The notes beneath the pieces are model-generated. The model did no database searches. It was given only the letters and a program-made list of their open reading frames with translations, and was not told the DNA's origin. Made by a program: the position numbers and the translations under genes. A stretch of DNA of 64,000 nt from Betaproteobacteria bacterium (GTDB taxonomy: Bacteria > Pseudomonadota > Gammaproteobacteria > Burkholderiales > SG8-39). Shown one piece after another: positions 63,203 to 64,000 of the stretch. How positions within the stretch are numbered: the stretch's first letter is position 1; every line of letters begins with the position of its first letter. Where the stretch lies: positions 1 through 64,000 of the forward strand of contig JAJDOG010000010.1 of the NCBI GenBank assembly GCA_022340285.1, read 5' to 3'.

Positions 63203-64000
63203 CTAAGCGGCTGACGTAATACCGCTCGCCGACTTTCTCGCCATGACCACACCAGCAATCGCTCCCAGGATAGCCCCGACTGGCGCGGCGAACACCATTG
63301 CGTAGAGTGATCCAAACCCGACGGCGTACGCCGCTGCGAAACTTAGTATGAATCCGACTATCGTCGTGGCCACCGGTCTAAAACGCATCCCACCTATCGC
63401 TCCCGCGACCCCCCCGGCGGTCCCCATAATCAGAATGATCTCTGGCGGCACCCTTCCCATCGAGGCGCCGAGCACCATCCCGACCACGGCCCCAAGAACT
63501 CCTCCCATCAACCTGCGCCAAAAAGCGACCTTGCGCGTGGTTGCGTTCATAGGCTTCCGACCGCGGATTGCCGGAAGTGCTTCGGTTTGTGGCGAGTTGT
63601 TGTTGGAGCGGGCCTGACCGTGTCCCGCAGAAGAGCTAGCGGGGAGCGGCGGAACTTTGTCGATACTGAGAAGTTCGTTGATTTCTTCACCGATAGCGGC
63701 GAATAGATCGCGGCGCGCTTGCAAGCCTTTCAGCAGCGCGCGTCCGTCCTTGGCCGTATCCGGATCGCGCAGACTCCTCTTGAGCTCCAGCAGCAACGCG
63801 CTTTGGTCGGCGAAGTTTAGGTTGCAGGTCGCATCAATCTTTTCCCGGAGCCCTCCAAGGTAAGAGAGCGGTACTTCAGGCGCCTGCGGCAAGGGCTGAG
63901 GAAGTGGCTTCGGGGGAGGTATGACACTAATTGCTCTGGCGAGGCGGAGCGCCGAGCTCCGATCCTGCACTTGGTAGTCGACGAATTGAACCGTTGAAAG
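63203..64000 (-). CDS. uncharacterised multi-pass membrane protein, 5' end cut by window edge
   Basis: Frame stays open to the right edge (…STVQFVDYQVQDRSS), so the true start is outside; the GTG at 63970 is not needed. Visible 265 residues: Pro-rich (PPPKPLPQPLPQAPEVP), a helical soluble part, then about four Gly/Ala-rich transmembrane helices (LMGGVLGAVVGMVLGASMG onward). I recognise no family. It lies 166 bases after tRNA-Ser on the opposite strand, with lower GC than the core genes. 63037-63202 shows no gene. Confidence 0.65.
   Translation of the reverse strand, partial: LSTVQFVDYQVQDRSSALRLARAISVIPPPKPLPQPLPQAPEVPLSYLGGLREKIDATCNLNFADQSALLLELKRSLRDPDTAKDGRALLKGLQARRDLFAAIGEEINELLSIDKVPPLPASSSAGHGQARSNNNSPQTEALPAIRGRKPMNATTRKVAFWRRLMGGVLGAVVGMVLGASMGRVPPEIILIMGTAGGVAGAIGGMRFRPVATTIVGFILSFAAAYAVGFGSLYAMVFAAPVGAILGAIAGVVMARKSASGITSAA

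Overview
The window is a gene-dense, high-GC chromosomal segment from a proteobacterium, most likely a betaproteobacterium. I infer this from gene order: rpmG-rpmB, radC, coaBC-dut; clpA-clpS beside a cold-shock gene and icd; xseA, exbB-exbD-lpxK-Trm112-kdsB-adk; tsaE-amiC, mutL-miaA; smr-trxB, ftsK-lolA-rarA-serS. All of these are familiar neighbourhoods in that class. Nearly all genes are core housekeeping genes. I see no insertion sequence, phage, CRISPR array or rRNA, and one tRNA (Ser, anticodon CGA).

Layout. 0-8 kb: thioesterase, GalT-like protein, EamA transporter, GluQRS, thioredoxin, a multi-PAS diguanylate cyclase, DUF1499 protein and pirin. 8-13 kb: TraB/GumN protein, purN, rsmB, a secreted PLD-type nuclease and an iron-dependent desaturase behind a possible Fur site. 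13-25 kb: rpmG/rpmB, radC, coaBC-dut, flavocytochrome c sulfide dehydrogenase (fccA-fccB), clpS-clpA, a cold-shock protein, and icd divergent from aceK, so isocitrate flux can be switched between the TCA cycle and glyoxylate bypass. 25-33 kb: a PuuD-type membrane protein, xseA, a DnaA-box cluster, exbB-exbD, lipid A/KDO genes, adk and a K+-independent proton-pumping pyrophosphatase. 33-42 kb: a repeat-rich gap, ggt, miaA, mutL, dedA, amiC, tsaE and queG. 42-50 kb: an uncharacterised lipoprotein, membrane anti-sigma candidate and ECF sigma factor; an unknown conserved protein; ABC-F ATPase, rhlE, SDR and a GNAT-like protein. 50-62 kb: PII protein, smr, trxB, a Crp-type regulator, ftsK, lolA, rarA, serS and the 5-oxoprolinase operon pxpBCA. 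62-64 kb: an O-methyltransferase with visibly lower GC, tRNA-Ser(CGA), and a truncated gene for an unknown membrane protein, which looks like the edge of an accessory region.

Themes. Four tRNA-modification enzymes (GluQRS, QueG, MiaA, TsaE) occur here. GGT and PxpABC could together recycle gamma-glutamyl compounds and 5-oxoproline. FccAB would deliver electrons from sulfide to cytochrome c. The best candidates for something not yet described are the ECF sigma/anti-sigma/lipoprotein unit (41.7-44.1 kb), the paired DnaA boxes at 26.8-27.0 kb, the nested palindromic repeats at 33.3-33.6 kb, and the accessory edge after 61.8 kb. Several single genes appear to use an extended -10 promoter of the form TGnTATACT, and four convergent gene pairs share their stop codons in a 4-bp overlap. 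All functions are read from motifs and family knowledge; no database search was possible.
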